A DNA stretch of 14,079 nt from Acidobacteriota bacterium (GTDB lineage Bacteria > Acidobacteriota > Vicinamibacteria > Vicinamibacterales > Fen-181), in assembly GCA_021779795.1 (NCBI GenBank), contig JAJXZZ010000023.1, positions 1 to 14,079 of the forward strand, read 5' to 3'. Of this stretch, positions 13,919 to 14,079 are shown in pieces (position 1 is the first letter of the stretch; each line of letters starts with the position of its first letter). The position numbers were made by a program, and so were the translations under genes. The notes beneath the pieces are model-generated. The model saw nothing but the letters and a program-made list of their open reading frames with translations, had not been told where the DNA came from and did not search any database.

Positions 13919-14079
13919 CGGCTGACGGCTGCAAGCGGGCTACGGGCTACGGGCTACGGGCTACGGGCCTGCCACGCCGTGACACGCGTGACAAGGCCCG
14001 AAGCCGAGGCCTGGTCCGCTGACAGACTGATCACCGACCACTGGCCACTACATGAGCCTTCCGCCCTTCGCCTTCCGCC
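13919..14079. other. Non-coding tail after galM
   Basis: No gene is supported in these 161 bases. They hold the (GGGCTAC)4 array, a short CGTGACA doublet near 13979-13993, a GACCACTGGCCACT stretch near 14036-14049, and the start of a GGAAGGCG-type repeat that runs off the window end. An ATG at 14052 opens only nine codons, all in repeat sequence. No terminator with a T-run is visible. Confidence 0.6.
13937..13964. repeat. Heptamer array (GGGCTAC)4
   Basis: Four exact head-to-tail copies of GGGCTAC are followed by a partial GGGC (13965-13968). The array starts 19 bases after the galM stop. It is the third distinct short tandem array in the spacers of this window. Confidence 0.85.

Noticed and set aside
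14052..14079. Start of another gene at ATG 14052
   Set aside because: The visible codons fall within a GGAAGGCG-type repeat that also occurs inside galM, and there is no Shine-Dalgarno or -10 element before it.
1..14079. Defence system, toxin-antitoxin pair, prophage or transposon
   Set aside because: Every coding stretch is explained by housekeeping or secreted enzymes; no nuclease-helicase sets, transposase, integrase or terminal repeats are visible. rmuC is a chromosomal family in its own right.

Overview
The window is very GC-rich and densely coded, and carries ten protein genes, one of them cut by the window edge. The gene set and style suggest an uncultured or little-studied Acidobacteriota, perhaps of the Vicinamibacteria type. 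The reasons are the high GC, a large secreted S9 peptidase, a secreted glycosidase with a secreted mutarotase, and spacers full of short tandem repeats and GC hairpins. This placement is inference; there is no rRNA or other marker in the window to settle it.

Layout. Positions 1-2986 hold the end of leuB followed by leuC and leuD, translationally coupled in one leucine-biosynthesis operon. After a spacer of GC hairpins comes rsgA (3089-4159, +), a ribosome-maturation GTPase. It converges within 9 bases on rmuC (4169-5572, -), a membrane-anchored coiled-coil protein of the RmuC nuclease-like family. A divergent spacer with REP-like hairpins (5573-5715) leads to an exported ChaN-like protein with a C-terminal PDZ domain (5716-6975, +) and a stand-alone Mesh1-like HD hydrolase (7011-7739, +). 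A repeat-rich convergent spacer (7740-7868) separates these from a secreted S9 prolyl-oligopeptidase-family peptidase (7869-10133, -). A divergent spacer with an 8-bp tandem array (10134-10244) precedes a two-gene operon (10245-13918, +): a secreted six-hairpin glycosidase and a secreted aldose 1-epimerase. The last 161 bases are non-coding and contain a (GGGCTAC)4 array and a repeat related to an insert inside the epimerase gene.

How the genes work together. leuB, leuC and leuD cover the isomerisation and oxidation steps from 2-isopropylmalate. The glycosidase and epimerase probably act together outside the cytoplasm, one releasing sugar and the other equilibrating its anomers before uptake. 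The S9 peptidase is also exported, so the right half reads as a polymer-scavenging region. rsgA and the Mesh1-like hydrolase are both tied by family to GTP or alarmone biology, but they are not in one operon.

No mobile element, CRISPR array, tRNA, rRNA or obvious new multi-gene system is visible. The most interesting signals are non-coding. Three operon-leading genes have a -10 element exactly 7 bases before the ATG and no Shine-Dalgarno, which suggests leaderless mRNAs, whereas downstream genes in operons have Shine-Dalgarno sites. Related short tandem repeats lie on both sides of the S9 gene. The epimerase carries an in-frame insert that matches a repeat in the neighbouring spacer.
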